Of a stretch of DNA of 64,000 bases, positions 18,698 to 29,596 are shown piece after piece. The notes below the pieces were generated by a model that did not search any database, was not told the origin of the DNA, and was given only the letters and a program-made list of their open reading frames with translations. Positions within the stretch are counted from its first letter, which is position 1. Each line of letters opens with the position of its first letter. This DNA comes from Oxalobacteraceae bacterium CAVE-383. Lineage in GTDB: Bacteria > Pseudomonadota > Gammaproteobacteria > Burkholderiales > Burkholderiaceae_D. The translations under genes and the position numbers were made by a program. The stretch covers positions 496,001-560,000 of the forward strand of contig REGP01000001.1 of assembly GCA_004134995.1 (NCBI GenBank), written 5' to 3'.

Positions 18698-21562
18698 ATG
18701 ACGCAGCGATACGAGCAATACAACGCCAATTCCTACCTTTCTGGTGGAAATGCACCGTACATTGAAGAGTTGTACGAGTCCTATCTCAATAATCCCGGTT
18801 CCGTAACAGACAGCTGGCGCGCTTATTTCGACGCCGTGCAGCACGTGCCCGCGGTCGATGGCTCGGACAAGCCCGATGTCGCGCACGCGCCGGTGATTGC
18901 TTCGTTTGCCGAACGCGCCAAGCAAGGCCCGATCCGCACCGTGGTTGCGTCGGTCGATGCCGAAATGGGCCGCAAGCGCGTCGCCGTGACCCAATTGATC
19001 GCCAATTACCGCGAACTGGGCTCGCGTTTCGCCAACCTCGATCCGCTGCAACGCCAGGAACGTCCGAGCATTCCCGAACTGGAGCCAAGCTTCTACGGTT
19101 TCAGCGATGCCGACATGGACACCGTTTTCAACATCAGCAACACCTTCTTCGGTGGCGAGACCGCGAGCCTGCGCGACTTGCTGCAAGCACTGCGCGATAC
19201 CTACACCCGCTCGATCGGCGCTGAATTCATGTATGTCAGCGATCCTGCCGAAGTGCGCTGGATCCAGGAGCGCCTGGAATCGAGCCGCGCCGCGCCTAAT
19301 TTCTCGTCCGACAAGAAACGCCACATTCTCGATCGCCTGACTGCATCCGAAGGCCTGGAGCGCTATCTGCATACCCGCTATGTCGGCCAGAAGCGCTTCT
19401 CGCTGGAAGGCGGCGAAAGCTTCATCGCCTCGCTGGACGAAACCATCCAGCGCGCCGGCGAAAAGGGCGTGCAGGAAATCGTCATCGGCATGGCCCACCG
19501 CGGCCGCCTGAACGTGCTGGTCAACATCCTCGGCAAGATGCCGCAGGAACTGTTCGCCGAATTCGAAGGCAAGCACGCCGACGACCTGCCTTCGGGCGAC
19601 GTCAAGTACCACCAGGGTTTCTCTTCCGACATCAGCACCCCCGGCGGCCCGGTTCACCTGTCGCTGGCGTTCAATCCGTCGCACCTGGAAATCGTCAACC
19701 CGGTGGTTGAAGGTTCGGTCAAGGCGCGCATGGAGCGCCGCGGCGACAAGGACGGCTCGCAAGTGCTGCCGATCCTGGTCCACGGCGATGCCGCGTTCGC
19801 CGGCCAGGGCGTTGTGATGGAAACGCTGAATCTGGCGCAGACGCGCGGTTACGGCACAGGCGGCACCGTGCATATCGTGATCAACAACCAGATCGGCTTC
19901 ACCACCTCCGACCCGCGCGATTCGCGTTCGACGCTGTATTGCTCGGACGTGGTCAAGATGATCGAAGCGCCGGTATTGCACGTCAACGGCGACGATCCTG
20001 AAGCGGTCGTGTTCGCAACCCAGATCGCGCTCGATTACCGCGTCGAGTTCAAGAAGGACGTCGTGGTCGACATCATCTGCTTCCGCAAACTGGGCCACAA
20101 CGAGCAGGATACGCCGGCGCTGACGCAGCCGCTGATGTACAAGAAAATCGCGCAGCATCCGGGCACGCGCAAGCTGTATGCCGACAAGCTGATCGTGCAA
20201 AAAGTCCTGCCGGAAGACGGCGGCGACAAGATGGTCAAGGAATTCCGCGACGCAATGGACGCCGGCAAGCATACGGTCGATCCGGTGCTGTCGAATTTCA
20301 AGAGCAAGTATGCGGTGGACTGGCTGCCGTTCCTGAACCGCAAGTGGACCGACGCCGCCGATACCGCGGTGCCGCTGACGGAACTGAAGCGCCTGTCCAA
20401 GCAGATCACCGCCATTCCCGAAGGCTTCAAGCCGCACGCGCTGGTCAACAAGGTGCTGGAAGACCGCGCCGCAATGGGCCGCGGCGAGCTGAACCTCGAC
20501 TGGGGCATGGGCGAACATCTGGCGTACGCATCGCTGGTGACTTCGGGCTATGCAATCCGTCTGGCCGGGCAGGACTCGGGCCGCGGCACATTCGTGCATC
20601 GCCATGCGGTGCTGCATGACCAGAACCGCGAACGCTGGGATGCCGGCACCTACATCCCGCTGCAAAACGTCAGCGAAGGCCAGGCCCCGTTCGACGTCAT
20701 CGATTCGGTGCTGTCGGAAGAAGCGGTGCTCGGCTTCGAATACGGCTTCTCCACCGCGGAACCGAACACGCTGACAATCTGGGAAGCCCAGTTCGGCGAC
20801 TTCGCCAACGGCGCGCAGGTCGTCATCGACCAGTTCATCAGTTCCGGCGAAGTGAAGTGGGGCCGCGCTTCGGGCCTGACCCTGATGCTGCCGCACGGTT
20901 ACGAAGGACAAGGTCCGGAACACTCGTCGGCCCGTCTGGAGCGTTTCCTGCAATTGTGCGCGGACAACAACATGCAAGTCGTGCAGCCGACCTCCGCCGC
21001 GCAGATTTTCCATCTGCTGCGCCGCCAGATGATCCGCCTGTTCCGCAAGCCGCTGATCATCATGACGCCGAAATCGCTGCTGCGTAACAAGGATGCGGGT
21101 TCGCCGCTGGCCGACCTGGCCAAGGGCGCATTCCAGACCGTGATCGGCGAAGTGGACGACAAGATCGATCCGAAGAAGGTCAAGCGCATCGTCGCCTGCT
21201 CGGGCAAGGTCTATTACGACTTGGTCAACGCACGCAAGGAACGCGCGCAGACAGACACCGCGATCATCCGTCTGGAACAGCTGTATCCGTTCCCGCACAA
21301 GGCTTTTGCCGCGGTGTTGAAACAGTTCCCGAACTTCAATGAACTGGTCTGGACGCAGGATGAGCCGCAGAATCAGGGCGCATGGCTGCAAATTCAGCAC
21401 AACATCTTCGAAAACCTGACCGAAGGCCAGAAGCTGGCTTACTCGGGCCGTCCCGCAAGCGCTTCGCCCGCGGTCGGTTATTACGACAAGCATTACGCGC
21501 AGCAAAAGGCCTTGCTCGATACGGCCTTCGCCAAGCTGAAGGGCTTCGTATTGTCGAAATAA
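18698..21562 (+). CDS. sucA: 2-oxoglutarate dehydrogenase E1 component
   Basis: A 954-residue thiamine-diphosphate enzyme that decarboxylates 2-oxoglutarate. Key regions: AHRGRLNVL, the TPP/Mg motif starting [17 protein letters not shown] and ending NNQIGFTT, and the C-terminal GPEHSSARLERFLQL. The ATG at 18698 has an AGGTGAG SD about 6 nt upstream; a GTG nine bases earlier is less likely. With sucB and lpd it forms the complex. Confidence 0.98.
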   Translation: MTQRYEQYNANSYLSGGNAPYIEELYESYLNNPGSVTDSWRAYFDAVQHVPAVDGSDKPDVAHAPVIASFAERAKQGPIRTVVASVDAEMGRKRVAVTQLIANYRELGSRFANLDPLQRQERPSIPELEPSFYGFSDADMDTVFNISNTFFGGETASLRDLLQALRDTYTRSIGAEFMYVSDPAEVRWIQERLESSRAAPNFSSDKKRHILDRLTASEGLERYLHTRYVGQKRFSLEGGESFIASLDETIQRAGEKGVQEIVIGMAHRGRLNVLVNILGKMPQELFAEFEGKHADDLPSGDVKYHQGFSSDISTPGGPVHLSLAFNPSHLEIVNPVVEGSVKARMERRGDKDGSQVLPILVHGDAAFAGQGVVMETLNLAQTRGYGTGGTVHIVINNQIGFTTSDPRDSRSTLYCSDVVKMIEAPVLHVNGDDPEAVVFATQIALDYRVEFKKDVVVDIICFRKLGHNEQDTPALTQPLMYKKIAQHPGTRKLYADKLIVQKVLPEDGGDKMVKEFRDAMDAGKHTVDPVLSNFKSKYAVDWLPFLNRKWTDAADTAVPLTELKRLSKQITAIPEGFKPHALVNKVLEDRAAMGRGELNLDWGMGEHLAYASLVTSGYAIRLAGQDSGRGTFVHRHAVLHDQNRERWDAGTYIPLQNVSEGQAPFDVIDSVLSEEAVLGFEYGFSTAEPNTLTIWEAQFGDFANGAQVVIDQFISSGEVKWGRASGLTLMLPHGYEGQGPEHSSARLERFLQLCADNNMQVVQPTSAAQIFHLLRRQMIRLFRKPLIIMTPKSLLRNKDAGSPLADLAKGAFQTVIGEVDDKIDPKKVKRIVACSGKVYYDLVNARKERAQTDTAIIRLEQLYPFPHKAFAAVLKQFPNFNELVWTQDEPQNQGAWLQIQHNIFENLTEGQKLAYSGRPASASPAVGYYDKHYAQQKALLDTAFAKLKGFVLSK

Positions 21563-21618
21563 GCGGCTGACGGCGCAAGCCGCGGACGCAAACCAGTACC
21601 CGTAATCACACACACTAC

Positions 21619-21649
21619 AGCGCGCCCCGCGAGGGCGGGAGCGCGTTTT
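21619..21649 (+). terminator. GC-rich hairpin with T tract between sucA and sucB
   Basis: An imperfect stem CGCGCCCCGC/GCGGGAGCGCG is followed by TTTT (21646-21649). sucA and sucB products are needed together, so this is more likely a partial attenuator or processing site than a full stop. Confidence 0.4.
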
Positions 21650-21674
21650 ACAAGAAACCAGATCGGAGAATTAC

Positions 21675-22916
21675 ATGGCAATTATTGAAGTCAAAGTCCC
21701 GCAGCTTTCGGAGTCCGTGGCGGAAGCTACGCTGTTGCAATGGCATAAGAAAGTCGGCGAGCCTGTTGCACGGGACGAAAACCTGATCGACGTCGAAACC
21801 GACAAGGTCGTGCTGGAACTGCCGGCGCCGCAAGCCGGCATCATCAAGCAGATCATCGCGCCGGACGGCGCCACCGTGGTGGCCGACCAGGTCATCGCCC
21901 TGATCGACACCGACGCTTCGGCCCAGGTCAGCCCGATGGAAGTCAGCCCGCTGGCGGCGCCGCAACCGAGCACCAATGCGCCGACGCCAAGCGCGGCGCC
22001 GGAACTGGCCAAGAGCGGCAGCGGCGCAATTGCCATGCCGGCCGCGGCCAAGCTGCTGGCCGACAACAACCTGACAACTGCGCAAGTCAGCGGCACCGGC
22101 AAGGATGGCCGCGTGACCAAGGGCGACGTCCTCAATACATTGACCATGCCGGCGCCGGCAGCGCCCGCCAAGCCTGCATTGCAAGCGGTCAATGCGCCGG
22201 CAGCGGTGCAGGGCGCGCGTCCTGAAGAGCGCGTGCCGATGAGCCGCCTGCGCGCACGCGTGGCCGAGCGCCTGCTGCAATCGCAAGCCACCAACGCCAT
22301 CCTGACGACGTTCAATGAAGTCAACATGCAGCCGGTGATCGACCTGCGCAACAAGTACAAGGACAAGTTCGAAAAAGAACACGGCGTCAAGCTGGGCTTC
22401 ATGTCGTTCTTCGTCAAGGCCGTGGTCGCCGCGCTGAAGAAATACCCGATCGTCAATGCTTCCGTGGACGGCAACGACATCGTGTATCACGGCTACTTCG
22501 ACATCGGCGTCGCGGTCGGTTCGCCGCGCGGCCTGGTCGTGCCGGTGCTGCGCGATGCGGACCAGATGTCGATCGCCGATATCGAAAAGAAGATCGGCGA
22601 ATTCGGCGTCAAGGCGCGCGACGGCAAGCTGGCGCTGGAAGAAATGACCGGCGGCACCTTCACTGTGTCCAATGGCGGCACCTTCGGTTCGATGCTGTCG
22701 ACACCGATCATCAACCCGCCGCAATCGGCGATCCTGGGCATCCACGCCACCAAGGAACGCGCCGTGGTCGAAAACGGCCAGGTCGTGGTGCGCCCAATGA
22801 ACTATTTCGCGCTGTCGTACGATCACCGCATCATCGACGGCCGCGAAGCAGTCTTGAGCCTGGTTGCAATCAAGGACGCGCTGGAAGATCCGGCCCGCCT
22901 GTTGCTGGATCTGTAA
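21675..22916 (+). CDS. sucB: dihydrolipoamide succinyltransferase (E2)
   Basis: A 413-residue E2. The lipoyl domain occupies residues 1-77, with the lipoylated Lys44 in VETDKVVLE. An Ala/Pro linker, a peripheral-subunit-binding domain ([14 protein letters not shown] to [11 protein letters not shown]), a second linker and the catalytic domain follow; the last has [12 protein letters not shown] with the catalytic His. It transfers succinyl groups to CoA. The SD GGAG is close to the ATG. Confidence 0.98.
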   Translation: MAIIEVKVPQLSESVAEATLLQWHKKVGEPVARDENLIDVETDKVVLELPAPQAGIIKQIIAPDGATVVADQVIALIDTDASAQVSPMEVSPLAAPQPSTNAPTPSAAPELAKSGSGAIAMPAAAKLLADNNLTTAQVSGTGKDGRVTKGDVLNTLTMPAPAAPAKPALQAVNAPAAVQGARPEERVPMSRLRARVAERLLQSQATNAILTTFNEVNMQPVIDLRNKYKDKFEKEHGVKLGFMSFFVKAVVAALKKYPIVNASVDGNDIVYHGYFDIGVAVGSPRGLVVPVLRDADQMSIADIEKKIGEFGVKARDGKLALEEMTGGTFTVSNGGTFGSMLSTPIINPPQSAILGIHATKERAVVENGQVVVRPMNYFALSYDHRIIDGREAVLSLVAIKDALEDPARLLLDL

Positions 22917-22957
22917 TCGTCATTTGCGAAAACCGCAGATAGCGGCGCGGAGCATGG

Positions 22958-23003
22958 GAGCCGCCGGAATTTCCGGCGGGCTCTTCCGGCTCTGCGTTTT
23001 TTT
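22958..23003 (+). terminator. hairpin plus T tract between sucB and lpd
   Basis: A 12-bp stem with one bulge spans 22958-22982. The T7 tract (22997-23003) begins 14 nt further on, so termination would be weak. It may lower lpd expression relative to sucAB. Confidence 0.4.
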
Positions 23004-23030
23004 ACGCCGTTCAGGATTTAAGGAAATATC

Positions 23031-24458
23031 ATGAGTAAGAGTTTCGATGTAGTAGTCATCGGCGGCGGTCCCGGCGGCTATGTCGCGGCAATCCGCGCGG
23101 CCCAACTGGGTTTCAACGTCGCCTGTATCGATGAATGGAAAAACGACAAGGGCGGTCCCGCGCTGGGCGGCACCTGCACCAACGTCGGCTGCATTCCCTC
23201 CAAGGCAATGCTGCAATCGTCGGAGCATTTCGAGCACGCCGGCCACGCGTTTGCCGAACACGGCATCGAGGTCAAGGGCCTGAGCCTGAACCTGGGCCAG
23301 ATGCTGGCGCGCAAGAATACCGTCGTCAAGCAGAACAACGACGGCATCGTGTACCTGTTCAAGAAAAACAAAGTCACGTTTTTCCACGGCCGCGGTTCGT
23401 TTGCGAAAGCCGACGCCGCCGGTTACGAAATCAAGGTGGCGGGCGCCGCTGAAGAAGTCATCACGGCCAAGCATGTCGTCGTGGCGACCGGTTCGAACGC
23501 GCGCGCCTTGCCGGGCGCCGCATTCGATGAAAACCTGGTGCTGTCGAACGACGGTGCGCTGTCGATTCCTGAAGTGCCAAAGAAACTCGGCATTATCGGC
23601 GCCGGCGTGATCGGCCTGGAAATGGGCAGCGTCTGGCGCCGCCTGGGCGCCGAAGTCACCATCCTGGAAGTGCTGCCGACGTTCCTCGGCGCGGTCGACG
23701 AACAGATCGCCAAGGAAGCGCAGAAGCTGCTGGCCAAGCAAGGCCTGACAGTGAATCTGGGCGTCAAGATCGGCGACATCAAGGTCGGCAAGAAAGACGT
23801 CGCCATCGATTACACCGATGCCGCCGGCGCCGCGCAAACGGCCGTCTTCGACAAGCTGATCGTTTCGATCGGCCGCACGCCGAACACCACCGGCCTGAGT
23901 GCCGAAGGCGTCGGCCTGAAACTGGACGAGCGCGGCTTTGTCGCGGTCGACGGCGATTGCAAGACCAATCTGCCCAACGTCTGGGCGATCGGCGACGTGG
24001 TGCGCGGCCCGATGCTGGCGCACAAGGCGGAAGAAGAGGGCGTTGCCGTGGCGGAACGGATCGCCGGTCAGCACGGCCACGTCAATTTCAACACCGTGCC
24101 GTCAGTGATCTACACCTCGCCTGAAATCGCTTCGGTCGGCAAGACCGAACAGCAATTGAAAGCCGACGGCGTGGCCTACAAGGCCGGCACGTTCCCGTTC
24201 CTGGCGAACGGCCGTGCGCGCGCATTGGGCGACACCTCCGGCATGGTCAAGGTGCTGGCCGATGCCAAGACCGATGAAGTGCTGGGCGTCCATATTGTCG
24301 GTCCGATGGCGTCCGAACTCATCGCCGAAGCCGTGATGGCGATGGAGTTCCGCGCTTCTTCCGAAGACATCGCACGCATCTGCCATGCGCATCCTTCGTT
24401 GTCGGAAGTGACCAAGGAAGCCGCAATGGCCGTCGAGAAGCGCGCCATCAATTTCTGA
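23031..24458 (+). CDS. lpdA: dihydrolipoyl dehydrogenase (E3)
   Basis: A 475-residue flavoprotein that reoxidises the E2 lipoamide with NAD+. It has an N-terminal FAD fold ([14 protein letters not shown]), the redox disulfide in [15 protein letters not shown], an NAD fold ([16 protein letters not shown]) and the C-terminal catalytic His/Glu in [13 protein letters not shown]. It is the third gene of the 2-oxoglutarate dehydrogenase set and is followed by a strong terminator. Confidence 0.98.
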   Translation: MSKSFDVVVIGGGPGGYVAAIRAAQLGFNVACIDEWKNDKGGPALGGTCTNVGCIPSKAMLQSSEHFEHAGHAFAEHGIEVKGLSLNLGQMLARKNTVVKQNNDGIVYLFKKNKVTFFHGRGSFAKADAAGYEIKVAGAAEEVITAKHVVVATGSNARALPGAAFDENLVLSNDGALSIPEVPKKLGIIGAGVIGLEMGSVWRRLGAEVTILEVLPTFLGAVDEQIAKEAQKLLAKQGLTVNLGVKIGDIKVGKKDVAIDYTDAAGAAQTAVFDKLIVSIGRTPNTTGLSAEGVGLKLDERGFVAVDGDCKTNLPNVWAIGDVVRGPMLAHKAEEEGVAVAERIAGQHGHVNFNTVPSVIYTSPEIASVGKTEQQLKADGVAYKAGTFPFLANGRARALGDTSGMVKVLADAKTDEVLGVHIVGPMASELIAEAVMAMEFRASSEDIARICHAHPSLSEVTKEAAMAVEKRAINF

Positions 24459-24484
24459 TGCGGTAGTTTCGAGGCAATAGTATG

Positions 24485-24516
24485 GGGCGGACCAAGGGTC
24501 CGCCCGTTTTGTTTTC
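24485..24516 (+). terminator. intrinsic terminator after lpdA
   Basis: A perfect 9-bp stem (24485-24493/24497-24505) with a 3-nt loop, then GTTTTGTTTTC. It ends the sucAB-lpd unit and excludes starts of the next gene that lie within it. Confidence 0.92.
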
Positions 24517-24532
24517 TGGACGGGGAAGCCGA

Positions 24533-25639
24533 TTGAGCAAGATGGATGTCCGCGAGTTCTATTCGCATGCGCTGGCTGAGCGCGGTTATACGTCGGACCC
24601 GGCGCAACTGCGGGCGGTCGACCGCCTGCAGCGATCGTACGAGGAATGGACCGCCTACAAGGCGCAGCGCTCGAATTCGCTGAAACGGCTGGTGATACGG
24701 CCCGACCTGCCGCGCGGCGTATATTTGTGGGGTGGCGTCGGACGCGGCAAATCGTTCCTGATGGACAGCTTCTATTCCGTCGTGCCGCTGGTGCGCAAGA
24801 CCCGCCTGCATTTCCATGAGTTCATGCGCGAAGTGCATCGCGAGCTGGATGAATTGAAAGGCGTGTCCGATCCGCTGAACGACGTGGCGCGCCGGATCGC
24901 CAAAAAATACCGCCTGATCTGCTTCGATGAATTCCATGTGTCCGATATCGCCGACGCGATGATCCTCTACAATCTGCTCAAGGTCCTGTTCGACAACGGC
25001 GTCTCCTTCGTCATGACCTCGAATTACGATCCGGACCTGCTGTATCCGGACGGCCTGCATCGCGACCGCATGCTGCCGACGATACAGTTGCTCAAGGACA
25101 AGCTGGACATCATGAACATCGATGCCGGCATCGACTACCGCAAGCGCGCGCTGGAACAGGTCGACATTTACCATACGCCATTGAACGCCGCGACCGACGA
25201 AGCATTGCGGCAGGCCTTCGCCGCGGTGGCGGAAACCGCCGACGAAGACCCGCGCGTGCATATCGAAGCGCGCGAAATACGCGCCTTGCGCCGCGCCGGC
25301 ACCGCGATCTGGTTCGACTTCGCCACCTTGTGCGGCGGGCCGCGTTCGCAGAACGACTATCTGGAACTGGCGAGCCGTTTCAAGACCGTGATCCTGTCCG
25401 GCATTCCGCGCATGTCGGCGGCGATGTCGTCGGAGGCGCGCCGTTTTACGTGGCTGATCGACGTTTTCTACGATCACAAGGTCAAACTGATCATGTCGGC
25501 CGAAGTCGAGCCGGAAGCTTTATATACCGTCGGGCAGCTGGCAAACGAGTTTCAGCGCGCGGTTTCCCGTATCATAGAAATGCAATCGCGCGAATATATG
25601 GACGCGGAACGGCGCGACGTGGCCGGCTCGATTACCTGA
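24533..25639 (+). CDS. zapE: cell division protein ZapE (AFG1-like ATPase)
   Basis: An AAA-like P-loop ATPase of about 368 residues. Walker A is GGVGRGKSFLMD, Walker B LICFDEFHVSD; MTSNYDPDLLYPDGL is a family hallmark. In E. coli ZapE acts on FtsZ at constriction. Start: TTG at 24533 has GGGGA 6 nt upstream; ATG at 24542 is the alternative with poorer spacing. It lies 17 bp beyond the lpdA terminator. Confidence 0.94.
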   Translation: MSKMDVREFYSHALAERGYTSDPAQLRAVDRLQRSYEEWTAYKAQRSNSLKRLVIRPDLPRGVYLWGGVGRGKSFLMDSFYSVVPLVRKTRLHFHEFMREVHRELDELKGVSDPLNDVARRIAKKYRLICFDEFHVSDIADAMILYNLLKVLFDNGVSFVMTSNYDPDLLYPDGLHRDRMLPTIQLLKDKLDIMNIDAGIDYRKRALEQVDIYHTPLNAATDEALRQAFAAVAETADEDPRVHIEAREIRALRRAGTAIWFDFATLCGGPRSQNDYLELASRFKTVILSGIPRMSAAMSSEARRFTWLIDVFYDHKVKLIMSAEVEPEALYTVGQLANEFQRAVSRIIEMQSREYMDAERRDVAGSIT

Positions 25640-25679
25640 GCGGGCCCGCATCGAAGCCGAAACAACATGGGATGAGACA

Positions 25680-26456
25680 GTGAATTTCGATTTGAACATA
25701 CGAACCGCGGCAATTCTCCGGCTGGCCATGCCGGCCCTGTTGCTTGGGCTGGCGCTGCCGGGATGGGGGCAGGATGCGCCCACGCCCGCACCTGCACCTG
25801 CATCCGCGCCATCGTCCGTGCCGGCCGTCACGGGCGAAGCCCTGGCGGCCCGCTATCCGGCGGGCAGCATCGCCTCGGTCGCCACGGCGAATGCGGCGCT
25901 CGACGATACCGGGCGCGAACGTGCCCGCATCGACGTCGAATTGATCCGCCAGCAGCGGGTTTGCTATCAGAAATTTTTTGTTTCCTCCTGCCTGGGCAAA
26001 GTGGCGGAGGCGCATCGCCTCGAAGCGAAGAAGCTCAAGAATATCGAAGTCGAGGCCAATACCTATCTGCGCCAGGCGCGCGCCGACGAGCGCGATGCCG
26101 CGCTGGCCGAACAGCAGGCGAAGGACCTGGCCGACGCGCCGCGCCGCGCCGAAGAGCAGCGCAAAAATGCTCTGGAGAATGCCCGCAAGGTGGACGAAAG
26201 CGCGCGCCGCAGCGCGGATGCCGATGCCAGGGCGCAAGAGGCCACCCCGACGCCGGATCAGCGCATTGCCGAGCATGAGAAAAAAATGCAGCAGGTGCGT
26301 GCGCAGCAGGCGGCCGACGCCAAGGCGCACGACGCCAATGTCGCCGCCTACAACAAGAAAGTGAAGGACGCCCAGGAGCGGCAGAAGGAAGTGGCCGACA
26401 AGAAAGCGCAGAAGGCGGCGGACCAGGCAGCCCAGAAGGCCGCTGCGCAAAAGTGA
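25680..26456 (+). CDS. secreted Ala/Lys-rich coiled-coil protein, unknown function
   Basis: A 258-residue protein starting at GTG, with GGGATGAG upstream. The signal peptide covers residues 1-31 (hydrophobic AILRLAMPALLLGLALPGWG). A Pro/Ala linker follows, then two cysteines (C95 and C104 in CYQKFFVSSC). From about residue 105 to the end there is a very long, charged Ala/Glu/Lys/Gln helix predicted to be coiled coil. No catalytic motif was recognised. It may be a periplasmic structural or scaffold protein. It is transcribed in the same direction as zapE, 40 bp after it. Confidence 0.8.
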   Translation: MNFDLNIRTAAILRLAMPALLLGLALPGWGQDAPTPAPAPASAPSSVPAVTGEALAARYPAGSIASVATANAALDDTGRERARIDVELIRQQRVCYQKFFVSSCLGKVAEAHRLEAKKLKNIEVEANTYLRQARADERDAALAEQQAKDLADAPRRAEEQRKNALENARKVDESARRSADADARAQEATPTPDQRIAEHEKKMQQVRAQQAADAKAHDANVAAYNKKVKDAQERQKEVADKKAQKAADQAAQKAAAQK

Positions 26457-26603
26457 CCGAAAACGGGCCGAATTGCCGCGGTTTCATCGCGGTTTTCATG
26501 GCAGTTTTCATGTAAACTAGCGCTTTGCCGTATCTGCATGCCCGATTTCCGGGATCATCGCTGTAAGCGCCTGTTCAATGATTTTTTTCCGTGAAGCTTG
26601 GCA

Positions 26604-26810
26604 ATGACGACTACGCAACGAGAAGACATACAGCGCCGCATCGTCGAACTGGAGGTTGAACATCGCGACCTCGACATGGTGATCGAGATACTGACGCGCG
26701 ATGTGAATCATGAAGAGTTGCAGTTGCGGCGCCTGAAAAAGCGCAAGCTGCAGCTGAAGGACCATATTTCCCTGCTCAAAATGCAGTTGATACCCGATAT
26801 TCCGGCCTGA
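26604..26810 (+). CDS. DUF465 (YdcH-like) small coiled-coil protein
   Basis: A 68-residue protein, nearly all charged helix, ending RRLKKRKLQLKDHISLLKMQL, typical of the DUF465/YdcH family. The family function is not established. The start is ATG 26604; TTG 26598 is possible. It lies 15 bp upstream of the helicase gene. Confidence 0.88.
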   Translation: MTTTQREDIQRRIVELEVEHRDLDMVIEILTRDVNHEELQLRRLKKRKLQLKDHISLLKMQLIPDIPA

Positions 26811-26825
26811 CAGGCTTTTCCCATT

Positions 26826-28862
26826 TTGACCGAAGACTCAGTAAAAACCGATCCTGCCGACGACCATGCCGCAGAGCTCGAGCAGTTGTTCGGCGCCGGC
26901 GGGCCGCTGGGCGGCGCGGTCGGCGGCTTCAAGCCGCGCCATTCGCAGACCGAAATGGCCAAGGCCATCGCCGCCGCCATCTCGGCCCGCACCACCTTGA
27001 TCGCGGAAGCCGGCACCGGTACCGGCAAGACCTTCGCGTATCTGGTGCCGGCGCTGCTGTGGGGCGGCAAAACCATCATTTCGACCGGCACCAAGAATCT
27101 GCAGGATCAATTGTTTTCGCGCGACATCCCGACCGTGCGCAAGGCCCTGAACGTGCCGGTATCGGTGGCGCTGCTCAAGGGCCGCGCCAACTATGTCTGC
27201 CATTTCCACCTGGAACGCACGCTGCAGAACGGCCGGCTGACGGCGCGCGAGGACGCCGGCTATCTGCGCGATATCTCGCGCTTCATGAAGACCACCTCGT
27301 CCGGCGACAAGGCCGAGCTGACCCAAGTGCCCGAAACGGCGCTGATCTGGAATCTGGTGACCTCGACGCGCGATACCTGTTTTGGCGCGGAATGCCAGTA
27401 TTACCAGGACTGCTTTGTCATGAAGGCGCGCAAGGAAGCGCAGCAGGCCGACGTGGTGGTGGTCAATCACCATCTGTTTTTTGCCGATGTCGCGCTGAAG
27501 GACACCGGCGTGGCCGAACTGTTGCCGTCGGCCAATACCGTCGTGTTCGACGAAGCGCATCAATTGCCGGAAACCGCGACGCTGTTCTTCGGCGATACGG
27601 TATCGACTTCGCAGGTGCTGGAATTGTGCCGCGACGTGCTGGCCGAAGGCTTGTCGCATGCGCGAGACGGCGCCGACTGGGCCAAACTGGTGGCGCCGGT
27701 GGAGCGCGCGGCACGCGACCTGCGCCTGGCGTTTCCGCAAGACGTGGTGCGTCTGGCGCTGCATCAGATTGCACCGTCCAGCGTCTTCTTTCCGGCATTG
27801 GAAACGCTGGTTTCCAGCCTTGCCGAGATGCTGCTCACACTGGAAAAACAGGCTGAGCGTGCCGAGAGCATCGAACAATGCCGCACCCGCGCCATCGAAT
27901 TGTCGGAGCGGCTGAAGGGCTGGAACAAGGCCGGCGGCAACACTGCGCAAGGCGCGCGCAACGAGCCGGAATCGGTGCTGTGGGTCGAGGCATTTTCCTC
28001 GTCGCTGCAATTGCATCGCACCCCGCTGTCGATCGCTCCCATCTTCAACAAGCAGCGCGAAGGCACGCCGCGCACCTGGATTTTTACCTCGGCGACGCTG
28101 GCCGTCAAAAACGATTTCCACCATTACACATCGCAGATGGGCCTGGTCGACGAGCCGGCGCAATCGTGGCCCAGCCCTTTCGATTATGGCGAGCAAGGCC
28201 TGCTGTACGTGCCGGCCGGCCTCCCGCAGCCGAATGCGCCCGATTACACCGATGCCGTGATCGACGTCGCGATGCCGGCCATCGAAGCGGCCGGCGGCCG
28301 CACTTTTCTGCTGTGCACCACCATTCGCGCGGTCAAGCGCGCGGCCGAGCGCCTGCGCGCCGAGTTCGAACAGCGCGGATTGAAGTATCCCCTGTTCGTG
28401 CAGGGCGAATCCGGCCGCACCGAATTGCTGGACCGTTTCCGTGCCTCCGGCAACGGCGTACTGATCGGCAGCCAGAGCTTCTGGGAGGGCGTCGACGTGC
28501 GCGGCGAGGCGCTGTCGCTGGTCATTATCGACAAGCTGCCGTTTGCGCCGCCTGACGATCCGGTGCTGGCGGCGCGCATCACGGAAATGGAAAAGCAGGG
28601 CTTGAACGGTTTCATGCACCATCAGTTGCCGGAGGCGATCATCAATCTGAAACAGGGCGCCGGCCGCCTGATTCGCGATGAGACCGACAGCGGCGTGCTG
28701 ATGATCTGCGATCCGCGTCTCATTTCCAAAGGCTACGGCAAGCGCATCTGGCAAAGCCTGCCGCCTTTCAAGCGTACCCGCGAGATCGCCGACGTGCAGG
28801 CATTTTTCAGAGACAAAGATAGGACATCCGAAGCCGCCGCCTCAGGTAAAATCATGCCATGA
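26826..28862 (+). CDS. ATP-dependent DNA helicase, DinG/YoaA (XPD-like) family
   Basis: A 678-residue superfamily 2 helicase. Walker A is in [15 protein letters not shown], the Walker B box [11 protein letters not shown], motif [17 protein letters not shown]. Candidate Fe-S cysteines lie in YVCHFHLE and [14 protein letters not shown] between motifs I and II. The length and the [13 protein letters not shown]-terminus fit YoaA-type better than DinG with an exonuclease domain. The start appears to be TTG (26826) without a strong SD. The stop overlaps surE by ATGA. Confidence 0.93.
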   Translation: MTEDSVKTDPADDHAAELEQLFGAGGPLGGAVGGFKPRHSQTEMAKAIAAAISARTTLIAEAGTGTGKTFAYLVPALLWGGKTIISTGTKNLQDQLFSRDIPTVRKALNVPVSVALLKGRANYVCHFHLERTLQNGRLTAREDAGYLRDISRFMKTTSSGDKAELTQVPETALIWNLVTSTRDTCFGAECQYYQDCFVMKARKEAQQADVVVVNHHLFFADVALKDTGVAELLPSANTVVFDEAHQLPETATLFFGDTVSTSQVLELCRDVLAEGLSHARDGADWAKLVAPVERAARDLRLAFPQDVVRLALHQIAPSSVFFPALETLVSSLAEMLLTLEKQAERAESIEQCRTRAIELSERLKGWNKAGGNTAQGARNEPESVLWVEAFSSSLQLHRTPLSIAPIFNKQREGTPRTWIFTSATLAVKNDFHHYTSQMGLVDEPAQSWPSPFDYGEQGLLYVPAGLPQPNAPDYTDAVIDVAMPAIEAAGGRTFLLCTTIRAVKRAAERLRAEFEQRGLKYPLFVQGESGRTELLDRFRASGNGVLIGSQSFWEGVDVRGEALSLVIIDKLPFAPPDDPVLAARITEMEKQGLNGFMHHQLPEAIINLKQGAGRLIRDETDSGVLMICDPRLISKGYGKRIWQSLPPFKRTREIADVQAFFRDKDRTSEAAASGKIMP

Positions 28863-29596
28863 AAATTCTGATCAGCAACGACGACGGTTATCTCGCTCCC
28901 GGCATCATCGCGCTGGCCGATGCCTTGTCGTCCTGCGCCGAAGTGACCGTGGTCGCGCCCGACAGCAACCGTTCCGGCAGTTCCAATTCGCTGACCCTGG
29001 AACGGCCGCTGACGGTCAGCCAGACCGACGGCGGCGTCTATTACGTCAACGGCACGCCGTCCGATTGCGTGCATATCGCCTTGACCGGGCTGCTGGCTTT
29101 CCGGCCCGATCTGATCGTCTCCGGCATCAATCAGGGCCAGAACATGGGCGACGATACGCTGTATTCCGGCACGGTGGCGGCGGCGACCGAAGGTTATCTG
29201 TTCGGCATTCCGGCCATCGCATTTTCCCAGATCGAACGCGGCTGGATCGAGCTGGACGCCGCGGCCCGGGTTGCGCGTGAAATCGTGCTGCGGCAGTTCG
29301 AAAGCTTGCCGCGGCCGTACCTGCTCAATGTCAATATTCCGAATCGCCCTTACGACCAGTTGGGCCGGCCGGTGGCAACCCGCCTCGGCAAGCGCCATGC
29401 CTCCGAACCGGTACACAAGCTGACCGATCCGTTCGGCAAGGACATGTACTGGATCGGCGCAGTCGGCAAGATACGGGACGCCAGCGAAGGCACTGATTTT
29501 CATGCCGCCGCGCAAGGATTGATTTCGATCACGCCGCTGCAGATCGACTTGACCCATGCCCAGCAGTTGCAGCATCTGCGCGAGGCGCTGGCATGA
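28859..29596 (+). CDS. surE: 5'/3'-nucleotidase SurE
   Basis: A 245-residue metal-dependent nucleotidase. The family motif [15 protein letters not shown] holds the metal-binding Asp pair; SGSSNSLTL and [19 protein letters not shown] complete the site. It acts on nucleoside monophosphates in stationary-phase survival. It overlaps the upstream helicase gene and the downstream pcm gene by 4 nt each, indicating an operon. Confidence 0.97.
   Translation: MKILISNDDGYLAPGIIALADALSSCAEVTVVAPDSNRSGSSNSLTLERPLTVSQTDGGVYYVNGTPSDCVHIALTGLLAFRPDLIVSGINQGQNMGDDTLYSGTVAAATEGYLFGIPAIAFSQIERGWIELDAAARVAREIVLRQFESLPRPYLLNVNIPNRPYDQLGRPVATRLGKRHASEPVHKLTDPFGKDMYWIGAVGKIRDASEGTDFHAAAQGLISITPLQIDLTHAQQLQHLREALA

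Noticed and set aside
18656-21613. 985-codon minus-strand open frame opposite sucA
   Set aside because: It has no recognisable domains and is fully overlapped by the well-supported sucA.
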